A stretch of 64,000 nt of DNA from Exophiala sp. HKRS030 (GCA_023897205.1 JAHWDD010000009.1:496001-560000), one strand, 5' to 3'; positions 22,948-34,720 are shown, numbered from the stretch's first letter. Numbers and translations: made by a program. The notes: generated from the sequence alone by a model not told the origin.

Positions 22948-23384
22948 ACGGAGTATTGCGTCAACACTTTGCGAAAGACGTTTTTCCCACTCTTCCATCT
23001 ATCCATCCTCGGTGCCCGATCTTCGAAGGCCGCCTGCAGCATCCCCAAAAGCTGCGCTGACAGGTACATAACAAGTTTCCCGGAAAAGAGCTGGAAAAAC
23101 TGAAGGATCCGGCACCTCACTAGGTATTTTCAGCCCCAAATATGAAAGTACACAAAGGTATGCCACGCACACACCAATCTCAAATGGTTGATGGGTACGT
23201 ACGGAGTACTACGGAGTTCATAAATTGTCAATTCAACATGCAATAACTCCGTACGTACGCGAGTATGACATGAGAAATGTGGCTGGAATTCATACTGATT
23301 CCAACCACTTTGTGTTTATTCCTCATTCCGTACGGAGTCCGAGTCCGTATGTGGTCGGTGCAGTCATACATGGGATACTCCGTA
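22948..23384. repeat. Cluster of TACGGAGTA palindromic short repeats
   Basis: At least six copies or near-copies of TACGGAGT/ACTCCGTA lie here in both orientations (for example 22948-22956, 23200-23208, 23210-23217, about 23246, 23330 and 23374), some abutting each other. Single copies recur in other intergenic regions of the window. Confidence 0.75.
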
Positions 23385-24998
23385 CAATAGCTTGCTTGGT
23401 CCATGACGATCAATTCAAGGGGCAGATCATCTTTTCCCCCCCCCGGCCACGCCCCCGGTTATCATCAATGGGGGGGGCCAAAACACGGGAGCCTCCCGTA
23501 TTATGTACATACTATAGTTTGTACGGATCATCACTTTTTGCTGATTGTTGAATCTCGCAAAAGAAATCCACCAACCACGGAGAGAGCGCTGATCACCAAA
23601 CGTACACGGAGTATCCGATTGTCTTTTAAGATCAGACACTTTTCCGTACCTGGCTGGTGGGTACGAGGACATCTTTTCGCCCGGCGTTCGTGTGTCAACG
23701 AAGAAGACAGGTTGCGTTTAACATTCATGACTCTTCGATGTGGACGGCCTAATCAATGATTGTTAACCTGGTGTTGCACATGTTGGTTTTTGCATTCATA
23801 TCACCCGTTGTTCTTTTCAATCAAAAGACGCGTTACACCGTTAATGAATTACCTACCTCATACATACACTTGAAATACCTAGGTAGCTACTCCGTACCTA
23901 CCTTCACATGCCCTCCTCACATACCTGTTGGATACAAAGTATTACTGTACAAACCAGAAGGAAATAATGCATGTTGAATATTTAGTTTTTACATGAACGA
24001 GCAAAGGAAAAAGTCTCAATTATCGTCGTCAAGGGGGTGTAAACGAGTACATGACTTACTCACTCACCTAGCATATACTTTGTACATGATTCGAAAGTTT
24101 TTCAGGCCTCTTCAACTATGGATTTCTTCAAACCGTGCTCTACTACAGAAAAGTCTAGACTTCTCTTCTTGAACTCCCGAGGTCCGCCCACAAGGTTTTG
24201 TTGAATGACAGCTTTGGATCAAACAGTACATACATGTATTGCACTGCACATACGTACGTGGCCTCTTGTGAGTTTTATTGAACGTGAACTGTATGCCAAT
24301 GAACAACAATTGGGTTCGAAACTTGACCTCCTCACATACCGGAAGCACAGAGTGTGCTCCTTACAGTAGTCGATGATCTCCATAAACGGTCCCTCGAAAA
24401 CTGATCAATACTTCCTGCCACTTTTATACTCTCTTCTGTACGGACAAGTAAGTACTAGAGGCAATAAACACCTTACCTAGTGCGGAGTAAACATATTGTC
24501 ATTATTTTCCCACGAGCCTGAGCACGGAGCACAGACAAAGAGTCAGTGCTTGCCTTCGTTCTCTCACAAAACGGTTTGGTTCCTACAGTATGTACAGAGT
24601 AAGCATCCAAAAACACGCCCCGAAACGCCCGCGGCTGGTGTGTGTGGGGACCGACCGTTTTCGGGGAGGTCCGTGATTATCTCGATGTGGTTAATAAAAT
24701 GATGATGTGTCCGGAGATCATTTCGACTACTTTTTGTTACAGTAACGCTCGTTGTCACTAGTACAACCAAACCCAGTTCACTCGGATACAATCAACTAGC
24801 CTCTTGGAATTCCCCTTTTTTTTCCTTTCTTTTTTGAGGCACGGAGGATATTCATGTTGGTTCTGGGGATTTTGGGATTTCCATTTTCATTTTCTCGCCG
24901 GATGAAATTCTTACAGTGGTGGGAAGGTAATAAATCAACGTCACGGCACGGTGAATTTTTGTGTTCGTTGTCGTGTGGGGCGGGTTGGTGGTTGGAGA

Positions 24999-25012
24999 GG
25001 GGGGGGGGGGGG
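24999..25012. repeat. Homopolymer of 14 G
   Basis: An uninterrupted G14 run followed by CCGGGGCC. No coding role is seen. Runs of this kind may be read inaccurately by sequencers. Confidence 0.85.
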
Positions 25013-25245
25013 CCGGGGCCGCCTGATGACAATACTGTAAAGTTGTGTCCGTACTCCGTACTCCGTTCCCCTTACAAGAGAGAGTATTTGTCAATCTAAC
25101 TCGCTTACAACAGTAGACAAGACACCATTTTGAAGATCCAATGCAGTTTAGTATGTACGGAAGTAGGCAATGAGGATAACTCTGATGTGGGCAGAGAGAA
25201 GAAAATGTTTTTCTTTTTTTCTTCCCATATCGATAATTCTTCGTA

Positions 25246-25263
25246 TAGTAGTAGTAGTAGTAG
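25246..25263. repeat. (TAG)6 microsatellite
   Basis: Six perfect TAG units, intergenic. Confidence 0.85.
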
Positions 25264-25608
25264 TACATTGAACCATATCTCATCATATGATCTCATCCAA
25301 TCCAAAAATCCTCAAGAGACAAGGCAGGCTGCTGCCCTCCACTCCGGATTCTACCTCAGTCTTGTGGTAGTTTTCTTCAGTCTGGTATCTGAAGATTCCC
25401 GTTCCCTATTTCCATTTCCATGCCCATTCTCCTCCTCAAACCAAACAAATAACAAAAGAGAGATGGTATCGTATCGGTAGATGTAAATCAATCGCTTGCT
25501 CTTTATCCCTTGCACATAGGCGCACGCTGGCTGGTATCTCGCTCTGTAAAACAATTCATAGTTTCGTTGTCGTATATAAAAAAAGAAATCCACGCCACTC
25601 ATTGTCTT

Positions 25609-26331
25609 CTAAATGGCGACATCAAACGCACTCGGTCTTCGGTCGTGAGGGTATGACGGATACGGATACGGAAAGCCTCCTTTAATGTCGGGATACGTGT
25701 AGTCTGAAGTATAACCGTGGTGGTGGTGATTGTATTCGCAGTCATAGTGATAGACGGACTGCTGCTCTTGTAACTCTTCGAGAAGGGCTTCCTCGAGATC
25801 TTCTTCTTGGTCGAGGAGGTCTTCAACCGCCGCCGAACATCGATCGTGAGCCATCCTCAGACCCTCACATTCGTCGGCCCCGGATACTGTGCAGATACTG
25901 AGGATGGAATTCAGTTGTGACCGTTGAGCTTGAATCTGAGCTTCGATCTTTCTCGACACCGAGGCCATGTCTGCATGCGGCGGTGTCGGAGAGAACGAGA
26001 TCGGACTTGACGGTCGGGATGACATTGGTGAGCTGGTGGGTGAAGTGGATGGTAGATTGTACCGAGCTCGGAGCGGGACATGTGAGGCGATCAGAGCGGC
26101 GAGTTTCCAAATGTCACAGTAGATGCAAGAAGTTGTCGTTGCACATGCCGAAGACAGAATCTTTTGGGTGGTGGTGACGTGTTGTTGATTGGAGAAATGA
26201 GGTCTCATACCCTTGAGAAGGGCGACTTTTGTTTTGCAAGTCAAATGCATCTCGGTAGGTGGTGGTTGTGGTTGTGTCTGGGTGAGGAGTGACTGAGAAA
26301 AAGCAGGATGGATCAAGATTGAGCTGATCAT
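25609..26331 (-). CDS. Hypothetical protein with acidic helical segment
   Basis: This is a 240-codon intronless frame starting at ATG 26331-26329. I recognise no family. The N-terminal third is uncharged and contains a cysteine-bearing segment (SACATTTSCIYCDIWKL), then a Ser/Pro-rich linker, then a likely coiled coil (SRKIEAQIQAQRSQLNS and an acidic run DLLDQEEDLEEALLEELQ), and a Tyr/His/Pro-rich tail ending DRRPSAFDVAI. The mixture of a long uninterrupted frame, coherent helical segments and position in otherwise gene-poor DNA supports it as real, but an intron near GGTATGAG at about codon 41 or a later start cannot be excluded. Confidence 0.5.
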   Translation of the reverse strand: MISSILIHPAFSQSLLTQTQPQPPPTEMHLTCKTKVALLKGMRPHFSNQQHVTTTQKILSSACATTTSCIYCDIWKLAALIASHVPLRARYNLPSTSPTSSPMSSRPSSPISFSPTPPHADMASVSRKIEAQIQAQRSQLNSILSICTVSGADECEGLRMAHDRCSAAVEDLLDQEEDLEEALLEELQEQQSVYHYDCEYNHHHHGYTSDYTYPDIKGGFPYPYPSYPHDRRPSAFDVAI

Positions 26332-28343
26332 GGAGATGAAGGCCTCGGTTTTCTATACAGCAATTCTCTTGTTGTTGATGATTTCACGCAGTACGAGGGG
26401 TTGGTATGTCGGTCCAAGAAACTAATCTTTCGATAAATTTGAAAGGGAGAGCACGGACTCTATGGTGTATCGTCCAAGTCGGTAGTGGGAAGATTTGATG
26501 GACGATGACGGACACAAGCGACGAAATATATTGACGATGGAAGAGTGATACAAGACAGGAGTCTAGTGGACTTTTATGACTTATGTATACAAACCGGGGA
26601 ATATTGTATCTCACCTTTGGGTTCCAATTGTTTTTTGTCAGTATGGAGTATTCGTATGATGCTACTGTATTGTCCGAAAGATGTCAGCAGGCAGAGAGTT
26701 AGGCTGAGACTGCTGCCTTCACCGATTGACAGCTCTGGACCCTTGCTGGCCTTAGGGCTGGAGATGCGCATATTGACCCCCAAAACGAGGATAGTGAGTC
26801 GACCAGGGTCGCATGATTACCGGTAAACGGGAAATATTGTCAAGTGGCATGTTTCACGTGGAGAAGGGGAGATGGCGGTCACCTACGGCGTACAGTAGTA
26901 ACGAGTAGAAGAAGGGAAAAAAAAGAGTGGCTGAGGGGACAAAAGGAACTTTGGTTTCTAGGCACTTGGTGCAGACCGAAAGAATGAAACTCACCGATGA
27001 TTGACTGGAGAAAGAGAGGAGAGAGAGAGAGTCAATCAGGGATCAAGGATCATCTCTACAGTACTTTACGGATTACTCTGGAAACCAGCAAAAGGACAAG
27101 GACCAAAAGACCTTACGAGTTACGGGGACTCTAGGCAGGAATAGGGAGGTGGTACGAGGGGAACCAGGGAAGATGGATTCATGGTTGGTGGAAAAGAGTG
27201 AGCACCAACCGTGACGTGCAGGAACGAGGGCACCGACAAGGCAGTACGGAAGTAGGTAACACGAGCTACGGGTGCGAGTCTAGGCGACTTTGGGTGTTTT
27301 GGAGCTGGAGCTGCAGGCCATCAAAGGAGTTACACCAGCCCAAGCCACGTCCCCCAAGGCACGGAGTCATGGAGTACCTAGAGCCACATTCTACAGAGGG
27401 TCAAATAATAATCCATGCTCATGGCCTATACCCAAAACTACCCCCCGGTGATGCCTAGAACTTGTTATTTAGTTCTGTACGGCCTACAGACAGGCTCCTT
27501 TTGCGGTGAAGTCTTTGGGATGTCTTACCGCGTAATGAATGATATGTTCGCTGTTGTCTCGTCAACTCATCTCACATTTTGACTCTCTCAGAGACAAAGT
27601 TCAATACGAAGACTCTCCCGTGGTTTCCGTTCCATCAGCCTCATGACACTCTAATCGGTTGTGCTTTCAACTCTTGTATCCTCTTTCTTTTTGACTTGCC
27701 GCCTTGGAAACGGAATCGTCATGAGACGGTCTCATCTTGGCTCTCCTTCTTATCGTGCATTCCACATGTTCGTATGTCGGATTCTTTGTGCCCCTTTGTC
27801 TTAATTCTCGTGTTCGCTTAACTCTCGAATCATTGTTGCAACATGCGGTCACCACCAAAAATGTCTTTTTGGCTTCTCCTGGGCTACACCATCTCCGCGC
27901 TGTCACAATCATCACTCAATACTCAGCCGCAAATAGGGTCGTCATCCACCGCGAAGGAGTCATTTTCAGATCTTCTTTTCCAGGACAACTCGATCAGCCC
28001 CAAGTTCCACTCTCGTCTATCACGGCGCGATGCGACATGAATGGAATCCACATGCAAAGCCGATGACTCTTTGGCCATTTCTCTTCTACGAGTCACGCCC
28101 TCTCTGTCTAGCCCAGCCTAATAGTACAGAATCTCCTCGGAGACCCTCAGTTGGTCCTCCATGCCTTCCAGAGTGCCTCGCTCGTTGCATCTCCTGCCTG
28201 TGAAACACATACGCCATGTCCTTTTCCCACCGCCCTCTTCCTGACTCTCATCCTATCGCCATTGCTCAAAGCCCCATTGACATTCACCCTCCCCAAAAAT
28301 CCATGCCTCACCACCCTCTGCGTACTCGGCCAATCTTGCCCAA
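26332..28343. other. Intergenic region
   Basis: Two kilobases with no supported gene. A short GA-repeat lies near 27,016-27,030. Small frames near 27,200-28,070 have no features. Confidence 0.5.
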
Positions 28344-29023
28344 TCAACGTCTTGCCAACAGAGCATTCCTCTCATGCTCTGGGTATTGAGCCATCACCAG
28401 CCTGAAGATCGTCTCAGCCTGGTCGTTGAGTCGGGCGTTCAGTCCCCGGATGACATTGTCGCCTGCCTCGATGAGAGCGTTGAACTCTCGCACCTGACCT
28501 TGGCGCTCTGCCACCAGCTGACCTTGGGCTTGATTTGCCCTTTCAAGGTCATGTCTGAGGCGTTGGTTGTCTGATCGCAACCGCTCACACTCGGTCTCCA
28601 GTTCAAACACTCCCTGGGCCATTCTGCCGCCCATAACCGGCCCCGATGAGCCACCCGACGTCAACGGTGGAAATTCCTCTTGTGATTGCGTCGTTGCAAC
28701 CACAGATGACGCCGCTCTCAACCCAGCAGGCACAGCAGAGGCCACCTCTTGTGGCGCGAGGCCAAGTCTCCTGTCCAGGGCGTCCACTCGCTGACCAAGC
28801 TGGGCCAAGAAGATATGGTCGTGGCGTGCCATTGCTTGGGATTGTGGCTCTTCTAGCAGCCGTTTCAACAACTCCCGCGCCTCTCTTGTCCAGCCGATCT
28901 TGTCGCCGGCGTACTTCTCACTGGCATTCTCTGCCAGGGTTATCTTGATCTCGGCGACCAAGCCGGCTTGAATGCCAGGGGTGGATAGGAGTTTGTTCTG
29001 ATGAGCATGTCAGCATTGATTGA

Positions 29024-29054
<31 letters not shown>

Positions 29055-29434
29055 CGATGGGTGATGTGTGTGTGTCAGAAAGGTGGGTACTGTTGTGAGA
29101 AAGTTGAAAGCAAGAAAGGTACGTACGCAAGTTTGGACAGCCTCATCTGGGAAATTATGTTTGTACACGTGCTTGATCATGACCTTCAAACAGTGAACAC
29201 AGATCAGCAGTCTGACGCAAGCAACATATGGTTGTGACCTGCGGTCCAGATAGGAGGACAACATACCTTCTCTGCGAATGACTTTCTCAGCGTGCGCTGA
29301 AGTCTGAATGAAGCAACAAAAGGTTAGTCTCATGCGTCTGACCTCGCAAATTGGCAGGCCTTGGAGTCATGACCCATGACATGACGCGGGAGAGGAGAGC
29401 GGAGTAGGATATCATACCTGTTCTCGTACTTCAT
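28344..29434 (-). CDS. Hypothetical coiled-coil protein, four exons
   Basis: My model joins 29434-29418, 29303-29267, 29183-29127 and 28997-28344, all with GT...AG borders and matching phases, giving 254 residues that begin MKYENRLQRTLRKSFAEKVM and pass through HVYKHNFPDEAVQTC into NKLLSTPGIQAGLVAEIKI. The C-terminal exon has a Ser/Gly-rich linker then a long heptad-like segment (LETECERLRSDNQRLRHDLE) typical of a coiled coil. No known domain is recognised. The frame is also open for a short distance upstream of the chosen ATG (DFWDKRRRERCHYLEFAK), back to an in-frame TGA, so a further upstream exon is possible. Intron 3 contains an AT microsatellite. Confidence 0.6.
29023..29048. repeat. (AT)13 microsatellite inside an intron
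   Basis: Thirteen perfect AT units within the third intron of the hypothetical coiled-coil gene, flanked by a short TG-rich tract. Confidence 0.9.
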
Positions 29435-29492
29435 CTTTGCAAATTCAAGGTAATGGCAACGCTCTCTCCGCCTCTTGTCCCAAAAGTCGATC

Positions 29493-29516
29493 GTCAGGGT
29501 CAGGGTCAGGGTCAGG
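29493..29516. repeat. (GTCAGG)4 tandem array
   Basis: Four perfect hexamer units about 60 bp upstream of the chosen start of the coiled-coil gene. Confidence 0.85.
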
Positions 29517-29774
29517 ACGCGAAAACACAGACACACGACTCTGGTACTGTATCTTCAACTGTATCGATCGTCGCGAGACCGGGGGCCGAAATGAGGTAGG
29601 AGTTGGAAATAGGAACGAAGATTTGTCTCCCTCTATGGACATTCGCGTCGTGAGGACCTTTTTGAAGATTCATGGAAGCTTGAGTTTAATTTTGTTTCTT
29701 CTTCCTACCTTGAAATCTCTAAATTGAAGAGGAAAAAATTTACAACAATAACAACAACGACAGCAACAAAAGAG

Positions 29775-29794
29775 CGTGACGCAGTTGCGTCACG
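29775..29794. promoter_or_regulatory. Inverted repeat CGTGACGCA-gt-TGCGTCACG
   Basis: Two perfect 9-bp arms separated by 2 bp. Each arm contains TGACGCA, close to CRE/AP-1-type bZIP half-sites. It lies about 340 bp upstream of the coiled-coil gene. Function is inference. Confidence 0.5.
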
Positions 29795-30560
29795 ATCCAA
29801 AGGCGGTGCCAGTGCAAGTGAAGGGGCCTGTGAATTCACTGAGCGGCGTGGAAAGTTGTGCGTGCGGTGAATTACTATCTACGCCTTCAGAAGGGGGCAG
29901 TGATTCTGGGGCTTTGTGTCAGTACGAGGGAGGGACGGAGGGAGGGAGAGAGAGAGGAGACGTCCACTTGACTCATTCGGTGTGCACTGGATTCGTGCCT
30001 GTAGCTCAAAGCATAATACGCTGTTGTATCAAAAATTCTCTCTCCTCCCCACCCCTTTATGTCTTCTGGGCTTTTGCTGGCTGGGGCGGAGAAGTTGAAA
30101 AATCACTTTTGTTTCCCATTCACGAGCCGTGGCAAGGGCGGAGGAAATAAAAAGGAAAGAGGGTAGTAGTCTCGCCTTTGCACATAAATAATTCCCCTAT
30201 GCCCCTGACAAGGTCGACCATTTCAAGTCCTCGTAGAAAAAAAAGAGAAGACGATGAGGAGGCTGATTTTGAAAAGTCGTCGACGAAAAGCCATGATCCC
30301 GAAAACCATGGATCTTCGGCGGGTATGCTTTTTGTTCTGCGGGACATTGTACTGTGTACTAGTTGATATCATTTTCCTTGTAGCCTTGCCGTCTCTCCAT
30401 GTCTCTGTCATGCCTGTACCACCTTAGGTACGCTCTACGCGCGTCATGGTAATGATAAATAGGGGTTCGTTCATTTCATACACACACACACACATGCACA
30501 CACAAAGCCCTTCTTCCCATCACCACGTCACCAATACAAGGACTAGGCCCTGTCACAGCT

Positions 30561-33006
30561 TTAATACCGCGGAGGTGGAGGAGGTGCACCATAGCCTCCC
30601 TGCTGCTGCGGTGGTCCACCGTAACCACCTTGCTGAGGAGGAGGTCTTCCATAGCCGCCCTGTTGAGGGCCACCATACCCGCCTTGCTGAGGAGGAGGGC
30701 CGCCGCCATAACCACCTTGTTGTGGAGGACCACCGTAGCCACCCTGAGGGGGATATCCACCGCCGTAGCCGCCCTGTTGTGGAGGTGGACCACCGTAGCC
30801 ACCTTGTCCCGGAGGGGGTCGAGGGGCGTTGCTCTTCTCGTCCTTGGCGTCATAGGAAGAATCGATACTACCGAGGAGGAGCTTGATGAGCCACAATTCT
30901 GGGGTCAGGTTGACCGGTGGGTTCGCGCGAGACATTTCGTCGGCTTCGACTTCGTAGTCTGTTGTCACAACATGTTAGATATTGCCTCTTCTTTTTTGTA
31001 CAACTCAAATCAAAATCAAAAAGCCAAAGCCACAAAATAACTTACTGGATGTACAATCGATAATGTCACCAATCGTGGGTTCCTCGTCCAGCTTGCTCAA
31101 AAACTCACGAGCCTTGAGATCGTTGCCGACCTGAGCAAACTGGAAGGCAAGGGCACCTTTGCCGTATCGAGGGTTTCTAGACAGCTCGTCCGAAGCGTTC
31201 TTGATGATCCTGGCCACGTCTCCAGAGCTTTCACCGGTTGGCTGACCGTCGGTGATTGTGATGACCAAGACCGGCTTGCGAAGTTGGCCACTGCGAGCGG
31301 CTTGGAGAACCAACGGGCGAAGGATCTTGTTGTCGAGTTCTCGACCCATGGGAGTGAGGCCGGAGAAGCGAGTGCGCGCGACCATCTCGGTGACTTGTTG
31401 CTCGCTACGGATGTTGTTACCTCCGTCGGGAGAGTTCATGAAGCGGACTTGAATGCCGTCATCGTCGAAGAGACTGGTCGCAAAGGCGACACGCGACAAT
31501 ATCAACTTCAGGTCGTCAATACGCTCCCCGTTCTCTTCAAACTGCATGGAACCGCTGTCGTCGATGTACAGCACGACGTCGTAGAGTGCGAGCTTGACAA
31601 TGTCCGATGCGATTTCGCTGTTGATGCGCCATGCTGCTGCGAGCTGTGCGACTTGCTGAGCGGCTCGGTTGGCGATCTGGTCAAGAATCGGCGAATTGGG
31701 TGGGTAGAAGCTTTGCAGGCCCTTCTCTTGAATCGCTGCTTGTAGGAGTTGTTTGTAACCGCCTACATTTCCAACGGGAGCGGGAGGAGGACCGCCGGGG
31801 CCGCCGGGACCACCACCGTATTGAGGTTGGCCGCCATATTGCTGAGGGGGAGGGCCACCGCCTTGAGGACCGCCGGGGTAGGGGGTTTGACCTTGACCTT
31901 GACCTTGAGGACCACCCTAAAACAAGCAAAGTGTTAGCTAAACCGATAATCTTATTCGCAAGGTGCTCGCAAATAAAGTGCAAATGCGACGAACATATCC
32001 ATATCCACTGTTCTGCTGTTGCTGATACGGCTGCTGTTGATATTGTGGCGCGCCGTATTGATTGGGGGGTTGGTATTGCGACTGGTATGAAGTGTATGCG
32101 GACTGCGGTTGCGGCGATTGGTAACCTCCACCTTGATACCCTCCTTGGGGTGGAACGCCTAGTTGTTGGCCATACTGTTGTTGTTGTTGTTGCTGCTGCT
32201 GCGGGGACTGCCACGCAGGCTGCTGGTATGGCTGTGGTGATGCACTTGGCCGAGGAGGTACCGGAGGCTGGTTATAAGGTGACGGCTGTTGTTGTTGTTG
32301 TTGTTGAGGGTAGGGACTCGTAGGCGGTTGAGGTGCGCCCGGTGCTTGGCCGCCTGGTGTTGCCGCTGCCAGGCGAGAAAACTTGCTCATGATCTTTTGG
32401 ATGTGGTTGTTGGACGACGCAGGAAGTACGGTTGGTGTACAAATATACAAATGGGAAAAAAAAGGCCTGCCACAATGGTCGATTGTGGTGGACGTGCAGC
32501 TTTGCAGGTGGATATGGACAGGTTCCAGCTCACGGCGCAAGGTGACGCAAGAGGTCTGCGCCGAGAATAGGCCTCACAAGCAAAAGTTGCGGTGTTCGGA
32601 AGATGCTTACCGAGGGAGGGCCACCTGGATACGCCTGGTAAGATGATTGACCTTGACCTTGACCTTGACCTGGTCCTCCGCTCTATATGAGTCTCATCAG
32701 TACCCGCCGGGCCGCTAGTCGTAGTTGATGATGGGATCAATCATGGGACCATCGTGGGATTGTAGGTAGGTACTCACATAGCCACCGGGAGGAGCGCCAC
32801 CTCCAGGCTGGAGAGATGTCGGCGGACCACCAGGATAAGCTGCCTGAGAAGCAGCAAGTTTAGAGGCAAGCTATACGCGTCATCAGCGGGAAGAAGTTTT
32901 GGCATGGCAAGACTTGGTCTTTGCTGGTGCTTGTAGGTCCGACTGGACTGTGCCTTTAGGGATTGCGGGGGCAGGGAATTGGAGAGAGCGACAGACTTAC
33001 ACCCAT
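30561..33006 (-). CDS. VWA-domain protein with Q/G/P-rich N terminus and GGY-repeat C terminus
   Basis: Core exons are 32393-31995, 31916-31046 and 30958-30561, with phase-matched GT...AG introns. The VWA domain carries a MIDAS metal site (VVLYIDDSGSMQF) with later motif residues in SGLTPMG and TITDGQPTG. The C terminus consists of about ten QGGYGG-type repeats; the N terminus has long CAA/CAG-encoded glutamine runs. There are two possible starts: ATG 32390 (MSKFSRLAAATPGG; 554 residues) or ATG 33006 with upstream exons 33006-33001, 32870-32778 and 32682-32611 (MGLASKLAASQAAYPGG; 612 residues if all exons join in frame). Alternative first exons are also possible. The repeats suggest a low-complexity, assembly-prone protein; the role is unknown. 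Confidence 0.75.
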
Positions 33007-34720
33007 GTTTTATGTTGGTTGAAGATCAGAATGAAGTTGCTTCCACTGCAGTAGTGATCGTGATGTCGACACACAAGCAAGATGGTATGTAGAGGTAGGA
33101 GATCAAACTGAGCCGATGACGAGCTTTGGTTTTAAACAAGTTGACCGGCCTTGTACCAGTTAAAAGACTCAAACGAGCATAGAAGCCAAGGCACCGTCAG
33201 AGTAACAGGGCTGTGCTGTTCACCAAACAGGTGGGGTAAACTCACTGGAATTACAATACGAGTATGCCCCTGGATGACTTGTGGCACAGGTATCTAATCG
33301 CTGTGAATGCAATGATTGACCACAGATGTTACAGAATACTGTTGTTCACATATCATCTCACGAGAAGTGATTCAATCACAGGCTCGTTGATCAAAGTACC
33401 TAGACAGCTACTTCTCACCACTGGTATTCACGGTGGTAACAGTGCCACACTCGTGACGAAGACACCAGCCATCAGCCACCGAGTGGCGCTCAACGCAGTC
33501 TAAATAGCACAGCCTTGTCTACCCCTCCATTGTCTCTCCTGTTCCCGCTGCCGTCATACCTTCGCAAAATATGCTGCGACGGGTTAAGCTCACGAGAAAC
33601 CCTGAACACAGATAGACAGGGATAGAAAAAGCAATATCGTTCTACTGAATGACCCTCAACATCACCCGTCCTCAACCTCAAGATCACCATGTACAAAGTA
33701 GCCTGGGCTCTGTCTGCTGTTGAGTAACTCACAAGGCTAAAAGGGAAGAACATTGTCGCCTATGATTAGATAAGATGCGTTATAATTTCCCCGGTGAACT
33801 TGCCTTTCCCGGGTAGAAATTGGCTCCTAACTTCGCTTCATACCCGCCACCGTCAGAGCATATCATCAAGACCTGCCAGAATGCAATCAGAGTGCATGGC
33901 CTCTGTCGAAAAGTGTCTCTGAAATACTGTGCATGCGTGTCGTATTCAGGCTAGGTGCAGCTTGGCAGGCTTTGTGGAGGTAAAATTGAAACAAGTAGGA
34001 GTAATAATTCTGTCGCGACAAACTGGGATCGATATCGGGTTGAGTTGTGTTATCGTTGACAGCGGCCACAGCGGCATCAAAGTACATCATGCCAGCCTAC
34101 AATACTTCACAGCGGATGGCGATTCATCAGTTTGTCAACTTCACGCAGGCCAAGGAGAGCATAGCGGCAAAGGTATGAGGACGAGGAGATGTTGAAAGGT
34201 CATTTGCTGACTGCCTGTCTTGTAGCTCCTGAAGAACCACGACTGGAACTTGGAACGCGCGCTTGATTCGTGAGTATGCCTTTCATTGTCTTGCACTTAA
34301 GCCTCCTCCCTCTCTGGTCCAACTCAGTGTCCGCGTTGGGTGTATTGAATCGGAAGGACGACATAACTTGCGAGACATCGACATGGCCATTATTACCGGC
34401 AGTAGAGTACATGGTCCAGGAAGTACAATAATGGTGGCTACTGGAGTGTCCGTCGGTCAACAGCAATCAGCAACTGAGAGGCCTTGCGACGACAATGCCC
34501 ACACACGATCTCAACTTTAAGTCGCAGCCTCGTCCAACTCTTTCGCCAAGACTGCCTTCTTTGTCAGTGCAGAGACAGAGAGATTTGTCTCAGCTTGTTC
34601 CAACTTCCAGGCAGCCATCGCTCTTTCTTTTGATGTGACGGTCATCTGAAATCCAAAAAGCCCAGATCGCCATTAAACCCATCTTTTCATCGTTCAGTCA
34701 GATTACCTCCTCACTGCGTC
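33007..34720. other. Intergenic region between divergent VWA and DCN1 genes
   Basis: About 1.7 kb with no supported gene. It contains the two promoters. Short frames at 33264-33503 and 33929-34520 have no features. Confidence 0.5.

Larger units (their letters stand above)
21163..25608. other. Long gene-poor stretch with low-complexity DNA
   Basis: About 4.4 kb without a convincing gene. It contains many TACGGAGTA/TACTCCGTA copies, a TCACGTG-tta-CACGTGA palindrome, C-runs near 23,437, a 14-G run and a (TAG)6 array. The open frames here (for example 21369-21881 and 22275-22862 on the reverse strand) lack domains and biased composition. Confidence 0.55.
29435..30560. other. Intergenic region with promoter-like inverted repeat
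   Basis: This holds the upstream region of the coiled-coil gene and the 3' side of the VWA gene. It includes a (GTCAGG)4 array at 29493-29516, a perfect 9-bp inverted repeat at 29775-29794 and a CA-repeat at about 30,480-30,503. No gene is supported. Confidence 0.5.

Noticed and set aside
29493..29516. (GTCAGG)4 as a telomere-like or CRISPR repeat
   Set aside because: The unit is not a telomere repeat and there are no spacers; it is a plain short tandem array.
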